Below, one piece after another: positions 35,357-47,700 of a DNA stretch of 64,000 nucleotides. Each line of letters begins with the position of its first letter. Position 1 is the first letter of the stretch. A program made the translations under genes and the position numbers. The notes beneath the pieces were generated by a model. It was given only the letters and a program-made list of their open reading frames with translations. It was not told the DNA's origin and made no database searches. This stretch comes from Maylandia zebra (Eukaryota > Chordata > Actinopteri > Cichliformes > Cichlidae): assembly GCF_041146795.1 (NCBI RefSeq), contig NC_135184.1, forward strand, positions 9,352,967-9,416,966, written 5' to 3'.

Positions 35357-38300
35357 TCACTCTGAATCACTGTTGACGTCTTCCTCTACACCCCGAATGA
35401 TCGGCATTTGATCTCCCCAGTCACTGCTCCGAGCGCAGCGGTACATATCTCTGATTAAAATGACATTGAAATAGAACAATTAAACAGAAAAAATCCAATA
35501 CAAAACAAAACAGTCAAATAAGTCCATCAGTGACAATAAAACAAACAACAAAAAGCAATAAGAATATCCAGCAACCAAAGGCTGCCTGTAGCACAGAGTA
35601 TCGATTATTATGACATACAGAAGGTTTACAATGAATTTCTGCTCCATTTGGTCTAGTTCTGACACATTTTCGGATCACATAATTCAAAATTATAGCCAAA
35701 TTTGATCAGCAATTCCCCAGTTTGAAGTCCAGGCAAGCCAGATCTTTTGCTGCATTTCCTTCCCTCATTCTCTCTTTCTGTATTTCCCGCATCTTTCCTG
35801 CGTGCCTACCTGTGTCTAGGAAATCTTTAAACACCCGAGGAGTTTTGTTAATTTTAGAAAACGTTGTTGATGAACTGCGTGGCCCCACACTGAATCAAAT
35901 TCAAACAGTACGCAGCCCTAATAAGCATTTTAATGACATATTTCTTCTTAGTTTATTTTAATGCACCTGGTCCCTAACATCATATCCTAAAAACCCTATG
36001 GTATCCGATCTGACCTAGAGTCTTAATATCTCTGGATTCAGGACTGATATCCTCTCGATTATAAAATTAGACTTCAAACGTTTCTTTTTGATGAAACCTG
36101 AGCAGAATTTGATGACCCTGAAGAATCCTTTGGTCAGACTGCTGGGGGACTTCCCATGATGCACTGAGCAGTTCTTCTTCACTCTCTTCTTTTCCCTCCC
36201 AATGCACTCACCTGTCACTACTGAATGTCAGTACCTTTTGTCTTCTCTCTCCCACAGAGTGCATTTTGTCTTCATCTCTCTATGCCAGAGATGGGCAACT
36301 CCAGGCCTCAAGGGCCAATGTGCTGCAGGTTTTAGATGTATCCTTGAGCCCACACAGCTGATTTAAATGGCTAAATGGGTCAACATGTCTTGAAGTTCTC
36401 CAGAGGGCTGGTAATGAACTAATCATTTGGTTCAGGTGTGTTGACCCAGGGTGATATCTAAAAACTGCAGGACACCAGCCCTTGAGGCCTGGAGTTGCCC
36501 ACCCCTGCTCTATGCTAGCATTTAAGGAAAAGGACTAAACCTATTCTGCAGCTGATGAATTTGTGTGACACTGATTTTTCTTTTTACCTGCTGTGTTTAC
36601 GGGCTGTCACCACCATGTGCTGTAGCTGTCCGTCCGGGCAACACATGCGACAGTGGACATGCCTCGTTCTGCGCAGCACTGGTGCAATCAGCCTGGCCCA
36701 CTCCACACCCTTTGTGCCTTCCTCCACTGCTTCTGTCCGCCTCAAAATTAGGTAGCTGAACTTCTCGATCTGACGGTCATTGTGCTGGAAAAGAAAAAAA
36801 AAGGGTTGATATGGAATTCATTCAGCATTTATCTGAAAAAACACAAAACAAAACATGTTTGCATATATAGCACCTTCTGTCAGCAACAAATATAAGACAA
36901 GTGTAAATTAATAATACTTAAAAGGCAACAAGAATAAAAAGTTATGAAGTTAAAAATAACGAATTCAATCCAAGATAAAATCTTGGCGCAAGACTTTGTG
37001 TCTTTTATGTTTTACATGCTATTAAATAAATATGAGTTTCCTGATAATATACAATAATACGAAACTTCAGCTGCGTTCACAGAAGGGAATGAAGTGCAGC
37101 TGATTTTAATAGCAGAGCCTGGTACAGAAGACTATATGTTGTTTTTGCAGATTACACTAAAATGTTTTAGTCTTATTTGGTCTGTTGCTTGGTTTGCAGG
37201 ACCAGCATTCTAAGAAGAAAAGCCTCAGAACTTCCTCTCCTCCCGTCACCCTTCCAGCTCATCCGAGGTGTTCCCAAAGCAGCTGAGGCATAATCTCGTG
37301 GGTCTGTCCCAGAGATTCTCTAAGTAGAATATGCTCAAAATGCCTCACCAAGGAGATGTCCAGGTCATATCCTAGTCAGATCCTCAAAAACCCTCAGCTG
37401 GCTCCTTTCGAGTTGCGGATGTACTCTGAAGCCCTCAGAAAGGACCCCCAAATGACAACAGTGAGCCACCCTGCGGAGGTAGTTGATTTCTACTGCTTCT
37501 ATCTGTGATCTTTTTGTCACTACTTAGAGCTTGTGACCATAACTGTATACCCACCACTGCTTGCCATCTTTCTCTGAGGGCAACTCTAGACTGAGAGTCC
37601 AGCCCCTCTCCAGGAGACCTGTTGCAGAGCACCAGCTGTGCGTTGAGGTGAGCCTGACTATATTAGCTGGTACTACTCAAGCACTAATTCACCAGTGTTG
37701 TCTTAGGACAATAAGGATAATTTAAAATTCATGCAATGCTGCTCCGGTGGAGTCCAAGAATAAAAAGAAAGAGACCTGGTAATTAACAGATTAGATCCCA
37801 TTTAAAGTGAAAAGCTGTAAACAGACATAGACAGTTGAGTCTTACCCTGGGTAGAGACAGAGGTTGGTAATGCTGCTGGAAGTTGCAGGGTGTGACGGGC
37901 TCATGGGCCAGTTTGGGACACACCAGTTCATGTGAACACTAAAATAAATAAATAAATGAATGAATAGACGCGCAATAAGACTGAGACACTAATGGCTCTA
38001 AGTATGACTTTAATTAAATCTACTGGGTGTTAAACTTACTGGAGCAAACACTGATGCTGGCCTGGAGTCATAAACGGTCTTCTCTTGTTTCTGGAGTCAG
38101 AAAACCAACAATTTAGTTTGATCAATAACAACTATTGTGAACTGCTGTCTTATCCAGTGTGTTTAAATACCTTCAATAAAGTATCTCTGGCTTCCATGAG
38201 TATCTGATGGCCCTCTTTGGTCCCATTTTCCACCAGCACCTAGAACATAAAATGCAACGATTAATAGTTTTTTTTTCTGTTTCCTTTTAAACACCAGAGG

Positions 38301-41232
38301 CTCACCAATCATTTTCTTAAGTTGTATCTTTCTTTGATCTCACCAGATATGAGCTTGTCTTTCTCCAAAGAGTGAATGCTGCCTCCTCTCGGTCTTTCAC
38401 ATTTGGCAGCTCTGAGAGGGTAAAAGCTGCAGTGACTAAATCAAACTGCACCTGAAAGGAGAAAAAGGATGGTCAGGATTTCCAGTTGTTGAGATTATCT
38501 GGAACATTAATGACAGCAAATCAAAAATATTGGGATTTTCTTTATTTTTTGATTTTGTCTGTTTGTGTTCTTTTCTAGAACAACAACTAAAAATATTTTA
38601 AAAATCCATGTATAACCCAGAATTGAAGTCTAGAATATTGCATATACATTTTTAATAACACACTGATTTTTTAAAATTCTTGACAGTGAACACATTGTGA
38701 CTTAAATAAAAGCTGAGGGAGTTTTACCTTAGGGGAGACAGGGAGAAACTGCCTGAAATACACTTGTTTGATGCAGGGTTCAGCTCTTTCGTCATCACCT
38801 GCTCAATTAAAAAAAAAAAAAAATAATAATAATAATAATAATAATACAATCCAGTCAGTTCTTATTAACATCTGTATTTCACATAAAGAAACAAAAATAA
38901 ATTGTCTACATGTGTGTCTACCTTTCAGAAGTTGTTCTGCCAAAATGTTCATTGGCCCTGAGCTGTCCACACACACCATCTCCTTCAAAGAGTCACCCCA
39001 GCATGCGTGAGATGCCCTGAGGAAACGGCCAGATTATAAACTTAGTTTAGCTATTCAGACTAAAGCATTTACATGTTTTACTAGTGTTACACACTAACCA
39101 GACAACGGTTCCTAACCCAGAACCAAAATCCAGGAGAGTGTGAGGAGCAAAGGAGGGATCCCTCTTCTTTATCTAAATGATGAGGGGAAAAAACTGCAGG
39201 TATAACTGAGTTTAACCACAAAAAACAACTTGTGCTTGGATTCAAGCGATTCTTAAAAAGGAAGCTCCCTGTATCACCACGTAAGCCGATTGCCTCCACA
39301 GCACTTTGCTACCTCATTCAGAGCTCTCCTCACTGCAGCGTAACCGCCAGCAAGTCGAGCTGCCATGTAGACCACGCCGAGCTCTTCATCGTACCTGAAA
39401 CACAGTGAGATGCTTGTAAATCTACTGCACGGCAAATTTAAGGACCAAAACTACAACTTCAGGATGGATCATGGTGGAGCGCAACCATTCGCTGGGTTTA
39501 TCTAAAGAAAGCATCTTAAGTCTGTTAAAGGTATAAAATGTTCAGCATTTGTCATAAATCGCAGTTTTAGCTTCTCCTATTATGGGTAAAAGAGGCTTTT
39601 TCTCCTTTAGGAATCAGTAAATATAACAAAGAGGCATTCAGAACAGACTGAAACGTGAAAAACTGATAATGAATAACACTGTAGTTAAATGACATGTTAC
39701 TTCGTGGGTGCCCAGTGATATGTCGTTCTTCGGAGCTCTGAGAGAACTTTCCTCCTAATGCGGTCTTCCATTGCTTGCTCGTCTATATCTGCAGAATGAA
39801 TGTATATTTATTTTTTCTAGCTGCTGCATGATATGATCTTGTTGCATGTGTATTATTACTTTTAAAAAAATTATACATATGTCACCCACCTCCTCCCTTT
39901 TGCATGGCTTTCTCCCACAATTCTTTCTCCAGGCTCACAGCTTTCTGCCTCAGAGTTAAATCCTCGACCGCTCGTTTCCTGCTCCACAGGAAGTTCGTGA
40001 GCTTGTGAATGCGCTCAGGAAGCTGATTCACCTGAGCTCCTACAGATGCAGAGATGGATGAGAGGCAAAGGGTTTCAACCAATGAAGCTGGTCAGAAAGA
40101 TCTGTTATATTAACTGATTTACCAACACTAAGCTTACTGTGAATAATCGACTGTGCAGCCACGTGGAGTTCCTCAGGTAGCCGTAGAGTTTTCAAGTTGG
40201 TCACACCTGGGTGTTTTCTGTGTGGTTCACCCTTTAGGAAATCTACCTGTGGCTGTGGGTGTGTAGCTGCACTTATTGCCTGAAATAACAGGTTTAAATG
40301 ATGCTGTTTTACTGACCTTTGAATTAAACTAAAATATGATTATATGAGGAAAATAAAAAACAGGAAATCCAATTACAGCCAGATTTTAGAAAAAAACAAA
40401 CAAACAAAGAAACCAAACAAAATCTGTGTTTCATTTTTTTCAAAAGATCCAGTGGCCACTACATTAGGCACATGTACTGTTTGAGTGCTTGTTAACGTAG
40501 GTATTTCATCAGCTAATCACATAGCAGCGACTTAACGCATTTAGGCATGCAAACATGGACAAGAAGACCTATGGAAATTCAAACCAAGCATCAAAATTTG
40601 GATGAAAAGTAATTTATGTTACGTGACGTGGTTGTTTGTGTAACAATATACTCGAGTATTGTTGCTGACCATGTCCACCTACTTATGATCACAGTATTCT
40701 GAAGGCAAAAGGAGGGCCTATCCAGTGCTAGCAAGGTGTAAATAATGAAGTGGCCAGTAAGTGCAGTTTTAGTTTATTTAATGAAATGTTTGAGTCCAAG
40801 GTAACTGGGAACCAGACAGCAGCCTTACTGGCTCCAGTTATAATGTCAGAAAGACATAGCCAAGAGATTTTTTATGCTGAGCTGATAATAACCCCAGAAA
40901 ATCCCCTCAGTGTAGTATTCAGAGATGTGTTTGGGCAGTGTTTGAATGAACGTAGAAATCATGTTTTACACCAGTGAGAGTTGGCAGCCCTGACATCTGG
41001 GGGACAGGTAGAGTAGATTCACGACTAAATGGTGTATATTATGCCAAAAATAAAAAATAAAATGTAAATGTACAGACTGAAACTATTTTGTTCTCTATAG
41101 CTTATGTGTCTGACCTCTGCGATTAAAAAGCTGCATTCAGTGGTAATATCAATCCGTACTCACCCGGCACACCAGCATCGCCAAAGGTTTTCTCTGACAG
41201 AGAACACAGGCGCTAAATCTACGCGGTACCAT
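35357..41232 (-). CDS. mettl17: Mitochondrial methyltransferase-like protein 17
   Basis: Fourteen exons on the minus strand (first 41232-41164, last 35450-35357) join in frame to 460 residues, close to the human 456. The N-terminus [15 protein letters not shown] is basic and suits a mitochondrial presequence. The SAM-binding loop reads [11 protein letters not shown] (exon 6), followed by [21 protein letters not shown] (exon 10) is another family signature. METTL17 is known to assist assembly of the mitochondrial small ribosomal subunit and to hold a 4Fe-4S cluster. The matching cysteines are visible at about 334, 340 and 351 and in HCRMCCPDG near 409-413. Other exons: 40279-40138, 40039-39890, 39788-39701, 39394-39313, 39172-39099, 39016-38922, 38798-38728, 38451-38344, 38239-38171, 38090-38040, 37938-37846, 36784-36588. 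Introns 12 and 13 carry a LINE relic and a hAT MITE. The gene is divergent from parp2. Confidence 0.95.
36286..36507. mobile_element. hAT MITE, copy 2
   Basis: This 222-bp element has cagagatgggcaactccagg at the left and gttgcccacccctg at the right. It has a perfect 8-bp target duplication, ctctatgc (36278-36285 and 36508-36515). It belongs to the same family as the copy at 32089 and lies in the last mettl17 intron. Confidence 0.9.
37215..37660 (-). mobile_element. LINE relic (Rex/RTE-like) in mettl17 intron 12
   Basis: Minus-strand text follows the common fish LINE order: gcaacaggtctcctggaga, ggtcacaagctctaagtagtgac, and further on gggacagacccacgagatt with cagctgctttgggaacacctc. It has many stops and frame changes. 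It is the same family as the scrap at 17545. Confidence 0.6.
38807..38847. repeat. Poly-A plus (AAT)n simple repeat
   Basis: A run of A passes into about eight aat units in mettl17 intron 7. Confidence 0.9.
40450..40763. mobile_element. Tc1-family internal deletion derivative (MITE-like)
   Basis: The left end reads cagtggccact followed by attaggcacatgtactg, and aatcacatagcagc. The right part reads gttgctgaccatgtcc, then ttctgaaggcaaaagg, then gctagcaaggtgta and the end aagtggcca. These are the two ends of a known vertebrate Tc1-type family with most of the transposase missing between them. It lies in mettl17 intron 1. The transposase fragment at 24505 belongs to the same family. Confidence 0.7.
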
Positions 41233-41754
41233 AACATCTGCTTCTAACCGTTACGTTTAAATGGCTTAAAATTCAACTTTCATCCAGCCTTCCTAAAGTG
41301 TCACGTTAGAATCCCACTAATCCTTCAACAAAATAATTCCGACCACTACCTAAGGCGGAACACTTTCGCCCCTAATCTCTGTTCCCACCTCAGGAGAACA
41401 ACGAAGAGTGCTACTCCGCCTACTGTCCAGCATCTGCGACATCAAGTTTACCTCTCGGCCACGGAATAGACAAAGTTGGGACTAAATGAAAACAAATATA
41501 AACCTAAATGTATTTTAAACTTTGAACTGCGTTTAATATAAATCGCTGGCATATTAACCGTCTTCGCACCGGAAACAACAATGGCTTCACTTTTCGCGGC
41601 GGAGTGATTCATCTTCACATGAAACAATCGTTTGTAGTGCGGCTGCCGGTCAGGAAACAGTAGTACGGTGGGGAAAAGTTTCCCGCCGTGTTTTAGTGTT
41701 ATCGCTGAGGTTCCCCTTTAACAGCAGCCAGATAATTATTTTTAATAACTCACC
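41233..41754. promoter_or_regulatory. Shared divergent promoter region of mettl17 and parp2
   Basis: Only 522 bases separate the two start codons. The stretch is richer in CpG than nearby introns and has ttccg-type ETS-like sites and no obvious TATA box at the expected places. A bidirectional promoter is inferred from the layout. Transcription starts are not marked by anything I can see. Confidence 0.6.
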
Positions 41755-44700
41755 ATGAGGCGAGCGAGAAGTTCCAGAAATAAATGTGAGAGTGCACCAG
41801 AAAATGGAGAAGCCCAGTCAAAAACAGGTCTGTGTGTCGTATTAGCATAATATTGTAGCTGCTGCAGGGTAACTACGCCATTGAACTGTGGACATGTTCG
41901 GACAGGAGACAGCATGAAGATCAATATTATGAAGCTTCACTCATAATTCAGACACCGGTACTGTCTGTGTGAAATAATAATAAAAAATTGTCAGCTTAAA
42001 AAACAAACGAAACAATTTTTGTAGCTCGGTTTGCTGATAAATCCGGTTGCGTTTCTAAAATTTCAAATAAAATAAGTTCCTAAGTGAGCAGTTAAAACGA
42101 CCAATAAAAAAGTATTTATTTGTTGTGAGCTACATTTATTGCATACCAAAAGCGAAGGGGCCTTTTCTAATGTGACCTGCTTACTGTCTAACATATACTG
42201 CTAACATTCTGGAATGTTTATGTTAAATATGACCACTTTAATTGTAAAATAATGATGCCAATGTGTGTAGAAATGATTATGCTTTAAATTACTGTAAACA
42301 TTTAATTTTTGACATTTTCCCTCAAATTTTTGTTCCAGATGATGTCAGTGAGAGGGTTAACTCAAACATGATCATGCTACTTTTTAAACTTGTTTGTCCA
42401 GAGCAGCCAATCAGAACAAACTTGGAATAAAGGAAGTTTGCACTGAAATGAAGGCGAGAAAAAACAGTTTGTTCTGATGCATTTGTTGAACTAAGGGGAG
42501 AATTCGAGTGTAATGAGCTCCCTTTAAAAGTAAGGCTGATTTTCTTTGCAGCCACTCTTTGCTTTGCTTCTGTTAAAATTAAAATGTTTCACAGCTATTT
42601 GCACCTTCCAGGAAAAAAAGAAGAAGCATGTATTGGTTTTATTTTTCTTTTTACTATTTTGCAGTTTATCCAGACGTTTTTTCATTTTTTTTAAACAACA
42701 GCAGCATTAATACTTTTTTTATTTTAATATAATTGGTATTTGTCAGGGGACAAAAATTAAGGAAGAGGTATTACAGACACAGAGTTTTAATAACTTAAAG
42801 ACTTGTTTCTGATCTCTAAAAGGCCACTGTGTAAGAGTTAGATTTTCTTCTGTGTGTATTTCTAATCAGTGTGGCAGTGGATGGGGGATAAAAGACAGTG
42901 GGAATCATACTCTCCATCAGCCTGTGCCGTCTTGGACTCGGCCGTCTCTTCTGGGAAAACATCTGTCACTCTCTCTCTGGGCTCGGGGACAGCCTACGAA
43001 GTTGATCTGAAGAAGATGGTTCAGATCAATCCTGTCACAAAGTACAAACGGAAAGTTCGCTGTCAGAATGTAAAAGCAGGTGTGTTTTTCGCTGTGAATT
43101 TTCTGTCATCCTCCCTGCTCCCTGTATTCTGTTTTCATAAATCCTCATTTTTAAATTGTGTTGCTTGATATTTTCTTAACTGCAGTTTAGTTCATTTTTA
43201 AATAAATGTCTTTTGTAGAAATGGTATCTAAAACATAATTTCATGAAATTTATATAGTTTATTTCAGTTTAAATTTAATTGAAAAATCTGAATTCTTGGA
43301 GGTACTCACAGTCTTTCCTCTTTTCTCCTGTTTTATTAAGAAAGTCAGAATGAAGCTGGTGACGTTGCTACTCATAATGAGAAACCAGCTCAAGTTAAAG
43401 AGGAAGAGGAGGACACAGAAGAGCAGCCTGCAGCTAAGAAGAGAAGAGGACAAAGCAAGAGCCAGACAAAAACTGAAGAAATGCCCAAAAAAGCCAAAGA
43501 AGAAGTAAAAAGTGAAGGTAACATGGATCTAATTTCTTTATATACTTACAAAATTTTACAGCCATGACAACATTAGTCATTATCAAAGCACAGTAACTTT
43601 TAAAGCTTTTAAGGATCAGGTGAGCATGGAATTGCATCTGAACTGTAGATGTTTCTTCACCTCACTACTCTTTTGTGTTTGATCTGTTCTGAACAGAAGT
43701 TGTGAAGACAGTGGTCATGAAGGGAAAAGCACCAGTAGACTCTGAATGTAAAGCCAAACTGGGAAAGGTACAGTGTTGGCATCCACACGATATATAAATC
43801 TCACGATTCATGTCAGTCATGCTTGTGGTTTGACACCTGGCTGCTATAAGGCAAAGCTTTCCCCCAGTTACAGTTCCTCTTGTGACAAACTATTCTGATC
43901 AGTGTCTGCTTAAACACAAATAAATCTTTCAGTGAAGCTTAAATTTTCTAAATGGTTGTTTTCAACTGAATACCATATATATGATTGTGTTTTTCCACAC
44001 ACTAAACAGATAAGCAATAAATCTGAGAAGTATTGTTACAATTAGAAGATAATTGAATTCATCTTACCTAATTGTCAGTAGATTTACATATGACTGTTAC
44101 ATGAAAATATAAGACGTGGTAATTGGTTCTGTTTAAATTATTTTTTAACATAATTGCAAATCTGTTCTTTTTAAACACAAAAAAGTAAATATTTTATATA
44201 CAAATATTTATATTTCCTGAATGCAGACATGGTGGGATTCTTTTGATTTGTATAACTCATTTTTATATTTCTATTTCAGGCTCATGTTTACAATGAAGGA
44301 AATGATGTTTACGATGTGATGCTCAATCAGGTAACACAATTAAAAGGAAATAAATTATGCTCAGTTCCATCTTTATAGTTTTTTTTAGGGCTGTGTGACT
44401 TAGATCAGCCGTCCCCAACCCCCGGGCCTCGGACCGGTACCGGTCCGTGAGTTGTTTGGTACTGGGCCGCGAGAGTTGAGGCTCAGGTGTGAAATGTATG
44501 GTTTTCAGGGTTTTTATCGGTTTTCAGCGTTATTTTGTTATCGTCAACTCTGTTTTCCTGGGTCTTTTCACGTGTGTTATGAATAAATCTTCTTTTTTTC
44601 GGTACCGGTACTAGTTTTATTTTGTTGTATTTTTCCGCGACACCTTAAAGGCCGGTCTGTGAAAATATTGTCAGGCATAAACCGGTCCGTGGCGCAAAAA

Positions 44701-47700
44701 AGGTTGGGGACCGCTGCCTTAGATGGTCATACTAGGACTATCCCTGTCTACAACATCATCTAAAGTCAAAAGCTGAAAAACCTGCCAGAAACTGACTGTT
44801 TGGAGCAGACCAGAGGTTTTGGCTCACAGGGATTATTTGTGCACACGCTGACCTCATTGTTCAGTAAATATGCGATAGCATGATAGATCCATTTTAATAA
44901 CATTTATTATTATTTCATCCTGGAGCAGTATAGGTAGTACTTTATAGGTAATAATGAAAAAGTGAAAACTTTAAATCTCACAAATTCAGTTTTTTAGCTT
45001 CAGTTTCCAATTTGTAGCCTGCAGTAAACATCATTTGTTTCAATTTGCAGACAAATCTTCAGTTTAACAACAACAAATATTACCTGATCCAGCTGCTGGA
45101 GGACGACAGCTCCAAGGTTTACAGTGTGTGGATGAGATGGGGCAGGGGTATGTTCAATGTCAACTGACAGTTTTTGTTTGAAAATATTTGTCATTTTGCA
45201 GAAATTGCACCACCTTTGTGCATTTTGTTGATTTTTATCATTTGTTTCTGCAGTGGGTAAAGTAGGTCAAAACAGCCTTACAGTCTGTGGTGGAGACCTG
45301 CTGAAGGCCAAAGATGTCTTCAAGAAAAAGTGAGTTTTTCTGACCTTTTTAATTTGGTTCTGCCTGCTTCTAATGATGTTGATTTATTAACAAATCGTTT
45401 TAATAATTACTGTCTTTCTATTATCGATAATATTTGCCCTATTAAAACTAGACTAGCCCCTGTTACAAAACCCTCGCCCTGGATAAACGACAGCATTCGC
45501 TGTTTAAAGCGTGTCTGTCGTAAAGCTGAGCGTTTGTGGAGAAAGACTCATTTACAGGTTCATCTCTTTCATTTAAAAGACCTTTTAGTTTCCTTTAACG
45601 CTTCAATTCGTGATGCAAGGGCTGCTTATTTTTCAAACCTAGTCTCTAGGAGCAGAGGTAACCCTAAGGTTTTATTTGACACTATTAGGGATATAGTTGC
45701 TCCGGCTTCTGCTGCTGTCCCAATTTCTTCGAACGAAGACTGGGAAAATTTTCTTTCCTTCTTTGTTGAAAAGGTTAGCAATGTAAGGAGCAACATCTCT
45801 CCCTCCATGTACCATTTGCCTGTTCCGATTTTACTTAAGCCTGTCATATTTGAAAGATTTTCACCAGTGTCTTTACCTGAGTTGTTGACGCTGGTTACTT
45901 CAATTAGATCATCCTCTTGCCCCCTTGATATTTTATCTGGGTCTTTGTTTAAAAATGTTTTTGAGTCTATTGGTCCTAGTGTTCTTAAAATTATTAATGC
46001 ATCTCTACTCTCTGGTCAGGTCCCTGGTTACTGTAAAAGTGCTGTCATTCACCCACTTTTAAAAAAGCCTAAACTTGATCCTTCTTTGCTTTCCAGTTAC
46101 AGACCTATCTAAAAATTGCCTTTTATTGCCAAGATTTTAGAAAAGGTTGTGGCCAAGCAACTCACAGTTGTTCTAGATGAACATAAAATTCTCGATAAAT
46201 TTCAATCTGGCTTTTGTAAGGCTCACTCTACCGAAACTGCACTTCTTAGAGTGTCTAATGATATTTTGATGAATTATGATGCTGGAGAGTGCACTGTTTT
46301 GATGTTGCTGGATCTGACCTCTGCTTTTGACACTGTTGATCATCTTATTTTGTTAGATAGATTAAACCACTGGGTGGGTGTATCGGGTACCGCATTGGAA
46401 TGGTTTAAATCCTATTTGTCAAATCGATCTTTCTCTGTGGCTGCCTCTAAGTTCAGATCCTCCGTCAGCTCTCTTGCCTGTGGGGTGCCTCAGGGCTCTG
46501 TCTTGGGATCGTTATTGTTTTTGTTGTATTTACTCCCTCTTCTGCAACTTCTTAGCTCTTTCTCTGATATTTCATATCATTGTTATGCAGATGATATTCA
46601 GCTATATATCTCTTTTAGGCCACCTGATGTTTCTAAACTCCAAATCTTGCAGTCCTGCTTAGATTCCGTTAGAGATCGGCTGGCTGGTAATTACCTTCAA
46701 CTAAATGCTGATAAAACGGAAGTCATTGTCTTTGCTCCTGAGAAATTTGTTCCCCTCGTGGTTAAAAATCTAGGCCCTCTTGCTTCTTATATTAAATCCT
46801 CCATTAGGAACCTTGGTGTTACACTTGATCCAGCTCTGACGCTGGACACACACGTTAAATCTTTGGTTCGCTCTTGTTTTTTCCATTTAACAAATATTGC
46901 TAAGCTGAGTCCCATTGTGTCACGTTCCGAATTGGAAATGATTATTCATGTTTTTGTTTAATTGCGCTTAGACTATTGTAATTCCTTGTTTACTTGCTTA
47001 AGTAATGCCTCCCTGGAACGACTGCAGGGTGTTCAAAATGCTGCTGCTAAGCTTCTGATAAAGCATCACAAATACTCAGATGCCACTCCCCTGCTGATTC
47101 AACTGCATTGGCTCCCTGTCAAGTTCAGGGTCCATTTTAAGATCATAATCATGACTTATAGGGACCTGCACGGTGTAGCTCCAACTTACAGACTCCCAGA
47201 CTCTGGAACTCGCTCCCTTTGAGTTTGAGATCTGTGGACTCAGTCATGTCTTTTAAAAAGCAGTTAAAAACGCATCTGTTTAAACTTGCTTTTGGTTGAT
47301 TTTGTTTTGTTTGAGATTTTAATGTCTGTTTTCTGCCTCTGTAAAGCACTTTGTGATTTTATCTTGAAAGGTGCTATATAAATAAAATTTTACTTTACTT
47401 TACATTTTGTGACTGACAGTGGAAAAAGAAAGGTTTTCCAGGTGCCTTCATGGATGTGTGTTTGGTGAAATTCCAACTTGTTTGTTTTGCTGCAGGTTCT
47501 TTGAAAAGACCAAGAACGAATGGGAGCATCGAGATAGTTTTGAGAAAGTAGCTGGAAAATATGACATGGTGTTTATGGACTACAGCACGAATGAAAAGGT
47601 ACGTTTAGGAAAAGTCTTACTAAAAGTCATTCTTGGCATTTAGCAGCCATGTTAGCAAAGCCTCTGGGCGTTCTTACTTTGAAATTCCTATATAAGTGAA

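Noticed and set aside
41233-41754. Possible RNase P RNA gene, as found next to mammalian PARP2
   Set aside because: None of the conserved RNase P RNA segments that I know is visible on either strand.
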